A stretch of 64,000 nt of DNA from Delphinapterus leucas (lineage: Eukaryota > Chordata > Mammalia > Artiodactyla > Monodontidae): the NCBI RefSeq assembly GCF_002288925.2, contig NW_022098067.1:649160-713159 (forward strand), read 5' to 3'. Shown in pieces: positions 1-12,440 of the stretch. A program made the position numbers and the translations under genes. The notes under the pieces were generated by a model that saw only the letters and a list, made by a program, of their open reading frames with translations, was not told where the DNA came from and did not search any database. Each line of letters opens with the position of its first letter. Position 1 is the first letter of the stretch.

Positions 1-779
1 AGGTGCACATTCCTGCATATTGCTTAAATTGTCACTAGATGGAGACCTTGTTCATTTTGGCTGAGATAAACTTGTAGGCCAGATATATACAGGGTTTTTG
101 TATTTTTGTTTTGGTTTTAATTTCTGAAAGCAAACATCCAGATAAGCATTAACCCAGTAATTATTTTTATTGTAAGATAAATTGGTCTTTTTATCAAGAT
201 ATAATAGCAAAAATCATAAATAAAGCTAAATTTTGGTAAAGTTAAATTTTGACAACGTTTTTGGCAAAAAAAGTATTTGAAAAATACTTTCAGAGAAAGT
301 ACTCAATAGGCCTTTTTGTCTCTTTTTTGTATTTCAAATTCTTGTTCCCTATAGAATATGTAAATAGAGCTAGCTTTCTTTACCAAATTTAAGAAATCAA
401 GGGTATCTCGGTATGGCTGAAATTTAGAGGAAGACATAGAGCACATTTATGTGTGTATGCATTTGAATATGTACCTCATTGGTGGTTGGGGAGCAGTCTG
501 GTACCTCTGAGATTAACCTAAAGAAAAGTAGGGATTCAAACTATGTTGGGCTCTACATGAATGCAGCAAAAGAATTTTCATTTAATCTTACAGTTTCTTG
601 TGAATTACAAATATGTTGGTTTAACAAATATTTATTAAATAACTGGATTTATGGTGGTGAACAAGACAAGCTTCAAACCCTCCTTCAAATTCTTATAGTC
701 TTAATCACCTTTGATTTGACTTTCATCATTCTGTTGTATAGTAGCAGGCCATGACTAGTTCTCCTGATTTCTAGTACAA

Positions 780-1340
780 GTTCATTCATTCATTTGATAA
801 TTCATTTTTCATTTATTTAACAAATATTTATGTTTTAGATACTTGCTAAGAATGCCCTAAGGTTAATATTGATCATGATCAAATATTCGCCCTCCGGGAA
901 TTCAGAATCTAATTGGGCAGGAAAGGGAAGTAATTCATTCATTATTAAATCATGTGGTAAATGCTAAACAGTGATGTTTGGATACTATACACAAGAGAAA
1001 AGAATGCTTTACCTAGCATGTGGGTATTCAGGAAAGTCTCATGGACATAGCAGTTGACAAAGTAGTGTCTTGAGGGATAAACAATAATATTAGGGGAAGA
1101 TAAGGGGCAGAGGAAGACTGTGGGTATAATATTCCAGGAAGAGGGAGTATTTCATTAAATTTTTGGAACACAAAGAAGTTCATTGAGGCTAGAATACAAG
1201 GTCTTGTGGGGTTGGGGTAGAGAAGGACTTGGAAAAGCAGATAGATGGCTAGATTATGAACTGTCTTTAATGGTTTGCTTAATCAACTGAAGGCTATAGA
1301 TGTAGATTTGTGAATAATATAGAGGGTGATAGGGTTTGTT
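780..1340 (-). repeat. L2-like LINE remnant
   Basis: The + strand reads like the complement of the L2 coding region: 'ttccaggaagaggga' and 'aaggtcttgtggggttgggg', followed by 'gaactgtctttaatggtttg'. These fit old L2 copies at about 65-70% by eye. Strongly diverged and without an open frame. The rest of 1-1472 is AT-rich intron where I see nothing else. Confidence 0.4.
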
Positions 1341-1472
1341 TATTTTTGAAAACAAAGCTTGAATAACATCAGATTATTTGATTACAAAAATAGAAGAAGC
1401 ATTGTGTGTGTAAAATGTGTTTTGAATTAGTGTAATGCAGGTAAAACTCAAAAGAAATGTAATGTTCTGTAG

Positions 1473-1586
1473 GTGAAGTTCCTGGACTCTACACTCTTGA
1501 AGAATTAGAGCCCTTGCTGTTGCCTCTTAAAGATCAGGCTTCACAGGATGGTTTTTTTGGACCAGTCTTCAATTACTTCACATATA
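1473..1586 (+). CDS. DYNC2H1: DYNC2H1 window exon 1 (AAA4 segment)
   Basis: Acceptor 'ttctgtag' and donor 'gtaagt'-like 'gtaagtg'. The first two bases complete a codon begun in an upstream exon outside the window. The frame then reads EVPGLYTLEELEPLLLPLKD and ends FFGPVFNYFTY, with one base carried to the next exon. This is the part of AAA4 where dynein heavy chains carry a module that binds the core of the partner strand; 'YTLEELEPLL' is characteristic of the dynein-2 heavy chain. Length 114 bp, intact. Confidence 0.93.
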
Positions 1587-2148
1587 GTAAGTGCCATAGA
1601 ATTCGTTAATCAATTTAAACTATGTTTCATATGAAATAAATACCATTTAATTTGCATTATTTTCTCATTAGCAAATAAGTAGCATAAAGGCTAACCTATA
1701 ATAAAAACAAGTTAGCAAAATTTTAGTGAAAGGGAAGGGTGAAAGTATGGTAATGTTCTTTGGAATATTTACTTTGTTGCCTTTGTTTTCATGTGGTGAA
1801 ATTTGTGCTTTAGTACCTCCTATGTTAGAGAATTATTGAACTATTTAGATTGTGCCAGACTCTGTAGTGTTATTTTTTTGGAACTAAAGAAAGTTTGATT
1901 ACTGCAGAAGTAGTTTCATGTGCACTGTAGATATCTAAAATTGATAAACAAAAAATAAGGCAATGATGGCAGCACCCAGACATGACTATTACATTGATCT
2001 TTATTTTTCTAAAGGAACATTTATTATTGATGAAATAGAGACAGTTGTTAAAGAGCTACCCTCCCTTCTGTCCACTTCAAGTTTACAGGGAAATTCTACT
2101 ACACCTTTAAGAAACAGATCATCTCAATGCTATTTTAAACTGTTTCAG

Positions 2149-2200
2149 AACATAGAAAATAAAGGAAAGTGTCCAACATAGAAAATAAAGGAAAGTGTCC
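2149..2200. repeat. Perfect 26-bp tandem duplication
   Basis: The unit beginning 'aacatagaaaataaagg' occurs at 2149-2174 and again at 2175-2200 with no mismatch. It lies in the intron between exons 1 and 2 and matches no interspersed repeat I recognise. Confidence 0.95.
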
Positions 2201-2397
2201 AAAATCCTTTTTACAAAGGGAAAATGATATTGTCATTGAAAGAAGGAAAAGGTATTTCTCCTAAAAGAAAACCAGAGATCAGTTTTGCTTGTGAATAATG
2301 AAACAAAAATCCTTGAAAGAAAAATTACAAAATAGAATCCAGTGTCATGTTTGAAAAGTAACAGCAGTATCATACCTTTCTGGATCTTTTATCCTAG

Positions 2398-2406
<9 letters not shown>

Positions 2407-2442
<36 letters not shown>
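2407..2442. repeat. (CA)n microsatellite
   Basis: Uninterrupted CA dinucleotide run of about 18 units, preceded by a slightly imperfect 'acacatacac'. Likely polymorphic in length. Confidence 0.97.
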
Positions 2443-2444
<2 letters not shown>

Positions 2445-2621
2445 ATTTTTTAACCAAAATAAAAATTATACTGTAATACTGTTTCATAGCTTGTTCTTTT
2501 TATAAACAGCTCCTACCATCCCATTTCAAAACATTTTAATTTCATAAAACCAGACCATATATAGGTTTCTTCAATTATTATTATTGTAATATTCCAAGAG
2601 TATAATTTTCTTATTTTTTAG

Positions 2622-2764
2622 GAATTCAACAAAACTTGCATATTGTCTTGATAATGGATTCTGCAAATTTAAACTTCATAATAAACTGTGAGAGTAATCC
2701 TGCTTTGCATAAGAAATGCCAGGTGTTGTGGATGGAGGGTTGGTCAGATAGCAGTATGAAGAAA
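2622..2764 (+). CDS. DYNC2H1: DYNC2H1 window exon 2 (AAA4 core)
   Basis: Acceptor 'ttattttttag', donor 'gtaagt'. The first two bases complete an Arg codon with the last base of exon 1. The product contains NLHIVLIMDSAN, a buried AAA beta-strand, followed by INCESNPALHKKCQVLWMEG, the conserved dynein motif where an Asn-rich stretch leads to a short helix and a Trp. It ends SDSSMKK in frame 0. In other dyneins this segment corresponds to the sensor-I region and the following residues of AAA4. Confidence 0.94.
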
Positions 2765-3429
2765 GTAAGTTTAATGTTTAAATATGGAAGTAAAAAGTAA
2801 GCACATTTTTTTTAAAGTTATTGATTGTCACAACTTCCCTTTGGTGTTTATTATAATATTACCTTAATTGTGGCACTGAAAATCTCTCATAAGTTTGAAA
2901 ATAACTCTTTTCTTCATACTCTTGTATTTGATAGGAGTATAGAATTTTAGGTGGAAGATTATGTTCTTAATTAAGGACCACAGAGATATTATTGTACTTT
3001 AAAAATTTTATACATTTCATTATTTAGCCTATTATAGGCTAGCTTATGATAAAAATATCACAGCAATAATATTAGCTATTGTTTAAATTAAAATTTAGAT
3101 GCTTTTTAAAAAATCTGTCATTGCTATGATATGTGTTCAGAGGGGGATGAGTTTAAATTGTGAACTCATAGCACCATCTCAGCTGGAAGCCTTTTATATT
3201 GCTTCATTTGAATTAATAATAATTTTCAATATTGTCTCTTTGAATGATACTCATATTCCCAATCATTCATTTCTTTATTTTTGTATAGTAGAAGTGCAGA
3301 CTAATGCCTGTCATGATTCAGAGGAAGGAGTGTAATTTGAGATAATAGACAAGGTTTTAGAGTTGAGATGATATTTTAGTTAGATTTCAGTAAGTAGGTA
3401 AAGGAGAGGAAAGTTATTCTAGTCTGTGG

Positions 3430-5830
3430 AGGCCAATGAACAAGAGGTATTCATTAAGAATTAGTAATTATTGGGTGCCGAATACATGCCACTATTCCAT
3501 ATATTGGGGATATAGCAGAGAAAAAGACAAAAGTCCCTGCCCTCATGGAATTTACATTCTTTTGGGGGATATTTGGGGGGGAAAGCTTTCTAGGTGAAGA
3601 ACCTGAGATGAGAGCATGCCTGGTGATTCTGAGGATCAGCAAGAAGCCAGTTCATTTGTAACAGAGCGATAAAGGGGAGAGTAGTTGCAGATGAGGTCAG
3701 TGAAGTAAGAGAAAGGTTAGGGTGGGGCTTTGGATGCTATTATAAGGATTTTGACTTTCCTGGAAACAAGTAAGGGATCCCTTGGAGGCTTTTGAGCAAA
3801 ACTATTCTAATGTTTTAATGGTAATACTCTGGCTTCTGAGCTGAAAATAGACCATAGAAGACAAGGAGGAAGCAGTCATAAAGCTATTGCAGTAATTCGG
3901 CAAGAGACGAGGATGGCTTGCTCTCAGGATGTAGTGGTAGAGGTGGTGAGAAGTGGTAGATACTGGGTATGTTTTGCAGTAGAAACGATAAGATTTGTTG
4001 ACAAATTGTAATAAGGTGTAAGGGAAAGTGAGGAGTTAAGGATACCTCCAAGTCTGTTAGCTTGAGCACCTGGAAGGATGGAATACCTGTCAGTTGAGGG
4101 GAGACTCTGAGAAGAACATTTTGGGAGGAGAATATGAGGCTTTCAGTTTTAGATGTGTGAAATATGAGGTGTTAGACATCTGAGTTGGAAGATTGAGAAG
4201 ACATTTGGATATGTGAGAACAGGGGAAAAGGTCAGGCATACAGGTAAAATTGTGGGAAGTATCAGAGTATAGCTGGCATTTAAAGCTGTGAGAAAAAATA
4301 TCACTAAGGAAGTGAATGTTGGCAAAGAGAGGAGAGATGCAAAGGCCGAACTCTGGGGCACTTCAACATTAAGAAGTTGAGATGAAGAACAGGAACCAGC
4401 AAAGGATACTGAGAAGGAACTGCTTGGGAAATAGGAAAGCAGGAGAGCGTGTAGACAAGTGAAGCCTAGAAGCCAAGTGAAGACAGCATTTCAAAGGAGT
4501 GAGGAAGGATGAATGGTGACACATGAAAGTAGACAAGGCCTGGGAACTGATAGTTGCATTTAACAGCATGGCGTTCATTAGTGACTTTGATAAAGCAGTT
4601 TCAGTTAGTAGTGGAGAAAAAACATATTGACATGTGTTTCAGAAAGAATGAGAAGAGTGGAGAGTGAATATGGTTGCCTCTTTTGAGGAATTTTGTTATG
4701 AAGTAGAAGATAAAAATGGATCAGTAACTGGAGGAAGTGGGGGTTAAAATGTTTTCTTTCTTTTTTAAAAAAATTTTAAGTTGAGACAAACTGTAGCATT
4801 TTCATACACTGTTGGGAATGCAAAAAAGATGCAAAACATGTATGTTACATGAAAGACAGGGGAAAATTGCTAGAGCAACATCCTTGGGTAGTAGACAGCA
4901 TATGGGTCTATTGCAGAAATGAAACGATTAAGGATAGGCCTTTGCTTGTAGAATGGAAGCATTATCCTTAATAACAGGAAGGGAAGCAGAGTACAGGGGC
5001 ACAGTTCCAAGTAGGTGGGCAAGTGTGGTATGGGAAGTTTTGGACACTTCTGGATGTTTCTATTTTCCCAGTGAAATAGGAGGTAAGATTATCAGTTGAG
5101 AGAAAAGTTGAGGGAACAGATTTTGGAGTCTTGAAGAGATATTAGAGGATATGCAAAATAGTAGTTTGGAAGAGGAAAAGAGTGAAAGGTTTAGGAGAAT
5201 GGAATATAATAGCTAGGTAGCATTAAGGGTTCACATGAGGTTAGTGATTATAAAGTTCAGTGAGGCCAATCAGCATAGTTGTGTGTTTTTTCTCCAATTA
5301 CATGCGCACTCATAGGTGCAGACCTTCAATAGGTGGTGACTTGCATTTAACCAGGATTGGGGCTTTGCTTTGCTACTCGAGTATGACAAAGCAAGTGAAG
5401 GCCAAGGGAGCTGAGAAATTATGGTAGGAAGATGGTGAATGACAGTATAAAGGTTGTTAAATTAATAGATTGTAGGTCTTGGTGGAGTCTGAGGATGATT
5501 GACATTGCAAATGGAATGAGCTGGGAAGACAGGAGTGTAGTGGTAGAAGAGTGGGATGTTTGAAAGTGAGATTATGAAATGATTGCAGTTGCTGTTAGTG
5601 ACAGGGTATCAGGGTGTGACCCTTTGAAGGGGGGGTGAGTGGCCGGGAGAAAGGTGATAGAAAACAGAAGGAGAAGAATTCAAGGAATCGAGAGGTCAGG
5701 GTATTAATAGGAATTAATAGGGTTAATATACTTATTCAATTCTTTTTAGAAAGTGCCATTTTTATCCCCAAGGAGGGAGAGTGGAGGCAAAGGGGAATGT
5801 GGATAAATCCAGGCAGGAAAACTTTGCTAA
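3430..5830 (-). repeat. L2 LINE, long diverged copy
   Basis: The + strand is the complement of an L2 (CR1-clade) element. Landmarks are 'agctattgcagtaattcggc', 'aactctggggcacttcaaca', 'ccagcaaaggatactgagaa' and 'tttgataaagcagtttcag'. These are complements of the L2 reverse-transcriptase segments around the GVPQGS and ADD blocks. Short open stretches on the - strand (4149-4361, 4369-4578) are decayed RT pieces broken by stops and frameshifts. It occupies over half of the intron between exons 2 and 3. The 5' part (3430-3600) is typed less surely. Confidence 0.7.
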
Positions 5831-5864
5831 TGTAGAATATCGTTTAGGGATAGAATGTTTCCTA

Positions 5865-5990
5865 CCCCTCCCAACTTTACTGAGGTATAATTGACACATA
5901 AAATTATATATATTTAAGGTATACAACATGTTGTTTTGTATATTTTTATGTTGTGAAATGATTACCACAATCCCGCTAACTAATATAAGG
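5865..5990 (-). repeat. Old L1 3'-end fragment
   Basis: 'tactgaggtataattgacac', then 'aaggtatacaacatg' and 'gtgaaatgattaccacaatc', is the complement of the L1M-type 3' untranslated end. Truncated, with no visible target duplication. Confidence 0.75.
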
Positions 5991-7012
5991 GATAAAATTT
6001 TAAAGAAAGTAAGTTTCCAAAGAAACAAATTTACATTGATTTAAAAGTGTATATTTAAAATATTCTCACAGTTGCTTAAGTGTTTTTTCAGAAGTCAGTG
6101 AAGGTATTTGAAAAAATAAATGTTCTTTGGCTCAAGAACCATGGCACTTTCAAACTTTCCATTAGTTAAGGAATCTTTTGGCTTAATGGTTTATTCAGTC
6201 TGAGAAATTTAGAAAATGATTTTTTGACCTAATTACCTAGATCACTTGTACTTCCTCTTGTTAGGAATGTTAACTGTATCAGATGAAAGAAGTTGAAGGT
6301 TTTGGCTTAATTTTAAAATTTCAGAGTTCTACTTATTTATTTTCTTTTTCCCAGAAATAGAGTTAAAGAATTTTTTTTGTATATTTTAAAATAGTATTCT
6401 TATAAGATTATAATATTTTCTTTAATAATGATGATATCTGTTCATGAAACTTTATTTTCTTATTTGTGATAGGGGCAAAAACCTAGCTATAGACAATAGA
6501 TAGTTTTTAGAATTATCAATTATGTTGATGGCAGTTATGTTAATTATCAATTATGAAATTATTTTTGTTTAGTTTTAGTTATTTCTTATTTAAGAAAGCT
6601 AAGCTTTCTTCCTATTCCTTTATGCCATGAAGGCATTTTATTAGTTTGATGCCAAATAAAACATTTATTTTATTATTTTACTACTTTAAATTGCATCTGG
6701 GATTATTTTCTAATTCAATCAAAAATGTGATTTTCTTCATTTCAAAAACTCTAATCAGTTTTCAAGCGAGATGTTGAAGCTTTTCTATGTGCTATTAATT
6801 TGCAATACATTAATGGTTGATATGTGTCAAAATCTTGACTAGGAAATAATGTCCTCTAAAGAATCCTAGAAGAAAAGTCCAATTGAGACTGTTTCTTTTT
6901 TTCTTTTTTTGGTGTGTGTGTGTGTTAAAGGTTTTTTAACTTCTGATATTGGATTTACTTAAACTTTTTTCCTACTGAATTGAGGTTTAAAGAAATGCTC
7001 TTCCTATTTTAG
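5991..7012. other. Intron 2 remainder, no gene seen
   Basis: AT-rich intron sequence. A 'tgtgtgtgtgtgt' run lies near 6913 and the polypyrimidine stretch leading to exon 3 at about 6895-7012. I see no repeat that I can name and no conserved ORF. Confidence 0.5.
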
Positions 7013-7097
7013 ATACCTGAAATGTTATTCAGTGAAACAGGCGGTGAAGAAAAATATAGCGACAAAAAAAGAAAAGAAGAAAAGAAAAAAAACTCAG
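7013..7097 (+). CDS. DYNC2H1: DYNC2H1 window exon 3 (lysine-rich linker of AAA4)
   Basis: Acceptor 'cctattttag', donor 'gtagta'. The frame starts IPEMLFSETGGEEKYSDKKR and continues into a very basic Lys/Glu stretch ending KKKNS, with the last base shared with exon 4. The stretch is encoded by A-rich sequence that includes an A7 and an A8 run. The hydrophilic, low-complexity composition suggests a flexible surface loop. The exon is only 85 bp and the reading frame is intact. Confidence 0.92.
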
Positions 7098-7559
7098 GTA
7101 GTATTTTGATGAAATTGACTTTATCTGATTTTTATTGATGAAATAATTCCTGATTTCTAATGTTATAGATCCATTAAAGATTCATGATGATTATGAACTG
7201 GAATAATGCTAAACTAAGTTAGGTTTTTTGATGCAAACTAAACTTTAAAGCCCTCTTTTTTTAAAACTAATGTTTATGTCATTTCATATAGGACCTAACA
7301 GCATATCTGTTGTTTAAAATTAAGACATTAGAAATTTACATTTTTGACCCAAATGATCTAAAGGACTTACTTATATAGGGTTTTGGGCTAATAGCCTAAA
7401 CTTTTCATATTAGCTTATCACTTAGGTATGTCAAAGCACTCAATTCATATGCAAAACTGTGTTATGATTCTTTGAGTATGGACATAATATTTTCTTAACT
7501 ATAATGTTCTCATTATTTTCTCCATTTCCACATTAACTTTGACTGTGGTCTTTTTCTTT

Positions 7560-8440
7560 TATACCATAGCATATTTATTCATTTATTTAATCTAACCATC
7601 TAATTATTAAATATTTATTGAACTTGTTTTATATTAGGTACTGGACTGGATACTGGAGAAGACTTAGGATAATCTAGTGGTAGCAAGAAATATGTAATAT
7701 ATAAAAATAAAATTTTGCCATAGCAGGATAAGTGATGGTAGAAGTTTATATGAAGTACATTGGAAAGTAAAGCCTCTACCTAGCAGATACTAAAGGAAAT
7801 GCACTTTGCCCAGACAGGCAGTTTGGGGAAGGTCATTCTGGTTAGAGTGACTAGCATGGAAAAGGCTTGAAGAAATAAAATAGGCATTTTTATGGAACTA
7901 TAAATACCCTGAAGGGCTAAGACATAGGATATAATAAATAGTAGAGTACTAGATGAAGAGAAAAAGGTAGACAGGGTTGGGTAAGGAAGAGCCTTCCATG
8001 TCATGCTAAAGAAGGAATTTGGATTCTGACTTGTGGGTGATTTGGAATAGAGAGATTTTTGGTAGAGATGTAACCAGAGGCTTGTTTTAGAAACGTAAGT
8101 CTCTGTGTCTACCCCTTTCTTCAGTTATGAAAAATAGATTAGTGTACAGAGAAACCAGAGGTACTGTAGACCAGTATAGAAGGCTATTGCCTTCTAATCT
8201 AAGAGGAAGGAATGGACTTGGGGAGATATTAGGAGGTAATCTAAAGAGGACTTGGTTATGTAATGGCGGTTGAATGCAAGGAAGAAGAAGGATGCAAGAA
8301 TATTTCTCAGGGTTCTGCTTGGAAAATTCATTAGAAGTTGATTTTATTCACTGAGGTAGGGAATACAGAGGGAAATAGGTTGAGACCATGAGAGGGAGAT
8401 GGTATGTTTGGTCATGTATATATTGGATCTAATGGGAGCT
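7560..8440 (-). repeat. L2-like LINE remnant
   Basis: Complement of L2 coding sequence: 'ggaagagccttccatgtcat', then 'aaggaatttggattctgact' and 'ggtagagatgtaaccagagg'. It starts with the common 'tatttattgaacttg' border. Highly diverged, no open frame. It fills most of the intron between exons 3 and 4; 7098-7559 and 8441-8879 show nothing recognisable. Confidence 0.55.
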
Positions 8441-8879
8441 TGTTCTTAATTTTTTGGCTTTTGAAGTCCTGTTTCTCCCTGTGTAAATAAGAGTGGATAG
8501 GTGTTACTTGGTTCGGTATCTCTTTTCCATTCAAGTAGCTTTTAGTGAGCTTACTTTCGGATTACATGTTATGTAGTTCCAGTTAATTTATATGTTATGA
8601 CAAGCTATAGATTTATCTTTCTTGCAGTAATAAAAATTGTCAGGGGAAATATATTACAGTGGAAGGATAGAGACCAATGAATTAATAATACAAAATTAAT
8701 ACGAAAAATGGAAGTTGTGAATGGATAGGAATGCCTGTGCACCTTTAAGGCAAAGATGTTATCTCATATTTATAATTTCATTGCGTAGAAGTATCTGGCA
8801 AGAATAAATATAGTTAAGTTCATTTTCTCTAATTCTTAATGGATCGTACATATATTAAGTCATTTTTTTCTCTTTCTAG

Positions 8880-9034
8880 TTGATCCTGATTTTCTAAAAT
8901 CATTTTTATTAATCCACGAGTCTTGTAAAGCATATGGTGCTACACCAAGCCGATATATGACCTTTTTACGTGTGTATTCTGCCATTAGTAGCAGCAAGAG
9001 AAAGGAATTATTAAAAAGACAAAGTCATTTGCAG
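8880..9034 (+). CDS. DYNC2H1: DYNC2H1 window exon 4 (end of AAA4, approach to stalk)
   Basis: Acceptor 'tctttctag', donor 'gtacaa'. The product reads VDPDFLKSFLLIHESCKAYG and ends ELLKRQSHLQ. It contains TPSRYMTFLRVYSAI, the dynein signature 'TP..Y..F...Y' that precedes the stalk in every heavy chain. The C-terminal basic helix with repeating Leu starts the stalk coiled coil. Length 155 bp, both splice phases consistent. Confidence 0.95.
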
Positions 9035-9714
9035 GTACAATATTGGTAATCTTAAATTATTTTATCTATACATAGGGGACAAGGATTATGTAAATCACAA
9101 TGCCATGTTGCCATATTTAATATAAATAAATATTGTACTGTATTAAATGTCTTGGAAAACTGTCTCACTTACCTGTCTTTATAGCCCACTAGATTATAGT
9201 AATGGTTTTGTAATTTTTTTTTTTGTTTGAATAATTATTTCTTCACTGCATGGTATTTATGTGTTTTTGATAGTTTATGGTGCTGTCTTTAAATGTCTTT
9301 TTCATATGAATGCATTTTAGAAATCAGAAATGCCTATTATTAATTAACACGTAATATCCAATATTATGCTTTATAATAAACTTTAAATTATATTTATAAT
9401 TATATTTTATAAATATATTCTTAAAATTATATTTTATAAACATATTCTTATCCATGTCACTTGACTTGGTACGTTCTGAACAGTTTTCTTTTTGTATTTC
9501 TCTAACTGCAGAGCTTAAACTTAAGCATGGTATTAGAATGTCAGCTTCAGATTCTGTCAGAGAGCATTTCCTCTGCCAAGTTCTTGCTTCTCTTTGTGAG
9601 GGTCGTAAACTAGGAACATTAATTGGCAGAGTTATCTTTATTCTTCTTTCTAATGATTCACTTTCATTTATATTAAGCCACTAACTCTACATGCTTTGGA
9701 GGGGTAATTTCCTG

Positions 9715-9865
9715 ATTTAGTTCTCTATGGTGTTTCAGGTAAATCACTTAAACTCACTGAGTTGCAGCTTAATTGGGTGAATGTGTTGAGTACATTAGAT
9801 AAAATTCAAATGTAAAGAACCAGCATGATGCCTGTCCTCTGTGCTGGGTGCTCAGTAAATACTAT
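9715..9865 (+). repeat. MIR-like SINE fragment
   Basis: 'caggtaaatcacttaaactc', then 'aagaaccagcatgatgcctg' and 'gctgggtgctcagtaaatac', follow the 3' half of the MIR consensus in order. Diverged as expected for an early mammalian element. Confidence 0.55.
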
Positions 9866-10002
9866 TTACATTCCTTTTTTTTGCCATTACTATCTTTCCA
9901 AATCTTCTGATTTGTTATGTGACAAAAACCCAATCATATTAAAGAAGAGAGGGAATACTTTTCATGTTTATTCCTTGGATTATCCATGGGCCGTGGAATG
10001 GG

Positions 10003-10038
10003 GTGTTATAATGGCCAGGCGTGTTATAATAGCCAGGG
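10003..10038. repeat. Tandem 18-bp duplication
   Basis: 'gtgttataatggccaggc' at 10003-10020 is followed directly by 'gtgttataatagccaggg' at 10021-10038, with two mismatches. Intronic; 10060-10571 up to exon 5 shows nothing else that I recognise. Confidence 0.9.
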
Positions 10039-10571
10039 TCAAACAACCACCCAAAGAATAGCTGAAGTATTTTGAGTGATTGCTTACCAGACCCATTTGT
10101 AAGGCAGTCTCTTATAAAATAGTTGGGTAGTGGACAGACAAACCAAGTCACGTCCAATATAAAAAGAGTGGCCCCTGAGTCCTTCTGCCCAACCAATGAG
10201 ACTGAAAAATGGGAAAGGTTTACAGAATAGTTTTTCTTTTCTATTTTCCTTCCTGTCTAATTCAGTGAGTAAAAACCCTACTATTTAAGCTATCTAATAT
10301 CTAATATATGTTGACCTGTTCAGCTTTACTGTGATGCTTTAAAATCTATCTTTCTCTAAAGCCTCTGTGGATTCTTTTACTACATCTTAATGAGTACACA
10401 GTTGAATAAATCATTATAATCAGCAAGATGAAAATACCTAAGTCCACTTGCAAATGTAGTATATGTACACATTTACATTTATGCTTGATTCTTTCTTATA
10501 GACTTTGTTTACTGTATGTATATAAAATTCCTTTTCTTTTAATATTGTCAATCAACATTTTATTAATGTAG

Positions 10572-10709
10572 GCTGGTGTATCTAAACTAAATGAAGCTAA
10601 AGCTCTCGTGGATGAACTGAACAGAAAAGCCGGAGAACAAAGTGTATTACTTAAAACTAAGCAAGATGAAGCAGATTCTGCTCTTCAAGAGATCACAGTA
10701 TCAATGCAG
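10572..10709 (+). CDS. DYNC2H1: DYNC2H1 window exon 5 (outgoing stalk coiled coil)
   Basis: Acceptor 'taatgtag', donor 'gtaatg'; exactly 46 codons, phase 0 at both ends. The product starts AGVSKLNEAKALVDELNRKA and ends LQEITVSMQ. It is entirely helical in character, with heptad spacing of Val, Leu and Ala. This is the proximal part of the first stalk helix (CC1), whose sliding against CC2 passes the nucleotide state of the motor ring to the microtubule-binding tip. Confidence 0.95.
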
Positions 10710-11159
10710 GTAATGTTTAGAGTAAGCTCAGCGATGCAAACGTTAGAAAGGTCATTTATGCCTGATTGTCAGTCAGTGTGAAAATAACATTTTTACTTAT
10801 GTGGATTTAAAAAATATTGCTTGTCTGTGCTGAGTAGACTGATAGCGTTGTGTACTTGAACTTTTGTGGAAGAGTGTGTTATTTTCCCATATTGTTTGAA
10901 ATCAAAACTATATTATCCTCAATTGTTCATACACTAATTTATCTATAATATAAAAATATAAACATTTTAATTGGCATAGATTTGTCTGTAACTGATTTTG
11001 TTTACCCTCTGTTAGTTAATATTTCCTTTTATTTTTCTTAATATCTCTTTTAGGCTTCAGGGGTTTTCCCTGTTTTAAATATTCTCAAGATTTACAAAAT
11101 AAATCTTTATTCATTCTATTTATACTTTCATGATATTTTTAATATTTTGTTTATATCCT

Positions 11160-11600
11160 CTTTTAACATTGCCTTTCTTTTGTTGAACCCTCTCAAGGGA
11201 GATTTCTCTCTGTTCTTTCTTGCTTGGGTATTCTTTTACATTTGCACACCCTCTCAGTATGCTCCTGTCCATTACCTTGCTTTTTAGTACTGATTACATA
11301 CTGATTACCACCAAATCCATCTTTTTTATCCTTCAGCCCTATCCTTCCTCTGAACTTCAGACTCAAGTAGCTGATTATCTGTTAGACATGTCTTCTTGAA
11401 AGTCTCACAATTCAAAACAGATTAAAAACTGAACTTATAATTTCCTTTTCTGTATTCCTTTCCTCAGTTTATGGTACTACACTATAGCTAATTATTCAAG
11501 ACAGAATTTATAAATTATGTTAGATTTCTGTTCCCTCAATTCATGACTCCAATGAATCATTAAATTCTGTTAGTTTTACCTCCCTGATTTGTCTTAAATA
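11160..11600 (+). repeat. L2-like LINE remnant
   Basis: Pyrimidine-rich sequence in L2 sense order: 'ctgaacttcagactcaagta', then 'gacatgtcttcttgaaagtc' and 'aactgaacttataatttcc'. The preceding 10710-11159 of the same intron is unremarkable AT-rich sequence. Confidence 0.5.
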
Positions 11601-11689
11601 TGTTTCCCCATCTCAATGTGGGTGACTATTAACCTTACTTGAAGTCCAATGCCTCTTTTATTTAAATTAACTTCAGTGTTTATCAGACT

Positions 11690-12440
11690 AGTGTATATAT
11701 CTCAGTAAAAGTAAATAGCATAAAAAAGTCTTAAAAATAACAAAGTTGGAGGGCTTATGATATAAAGACTTACTATAAAGCTGCAGTAGTCAAGGTAGGG
11801 TAATATTGGTGTAATGATAGGCATAGCGACTGTCGGAACACTGTGGCATCCAGAAACAGACTCATGCATACATGGTCAATTAATTGTATACAAAAATACT
11901 GTTTAAATGGGGAAAGGGTGATCTTTTTAAAAAGTGGTACTGGAATATTTGGAGATCCATGAAGAGAGGAAAAAAAAACCTCAAGCCTTTACCTTACAAC
12001 TTATATGAAAAGTAACTCGACATGGATCATAGACCTAAATGTAGAGCATAAAATTATAAAACTTTAGAAGAAGATATGAGAGAAAATCTTTATGATGTTG
12101 GGTGAGGCAGAGCTTTCTTAGATATGATACCAAAATAGAAGAAGAAAATAAATGATAAATAGGATCTTATCAAAATTAAAACCTGTGCTCTTTGAAATAA
12201 ATTCCAAAGAAAATGAAAGGCAAGTCACAGACTGGGAGAAAATATTTACAAACGTGTATTTGATAAAAGACTTGTATCCAGCATGTATAGAAGTGATTAC
12301 AACTCAATACTAATAAAACTAACAATACAATTTAAAAATAGGCAAAAGATTTGAACCTGCCCTTCATGAAAAAAGACTTATAAAGGGGCCAGTAAATATA
12401 TGAAAAGATAGATGCTCAACATCATTAATCAGCAAGGAAA
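11690..12440 (+). repeat. Ancient L1 ORF2 3' portion
   Basis: Sense-oriented L1 ORF2 C-terminal region. 'taaagctgcagtagtcaagg' is followed by 'aacagactcatgcatacatg', 'gatcatagacctaaatg', 'ggcaaaagatttgaacctg' and 'tgctcaacatcattaatcag', in the order seen in the copy at 24560-25210. Many stops, so a dead fragment. Confidence 0.8.

Noticed and set aside
1963..2181. 72-codon open frame between exons 1 and 2
   Set aside because: Ends within the 26-bp tandem duplication, has no family signature, and the frame of DYNC2H1 passes directly from exon 1 to exon 2.
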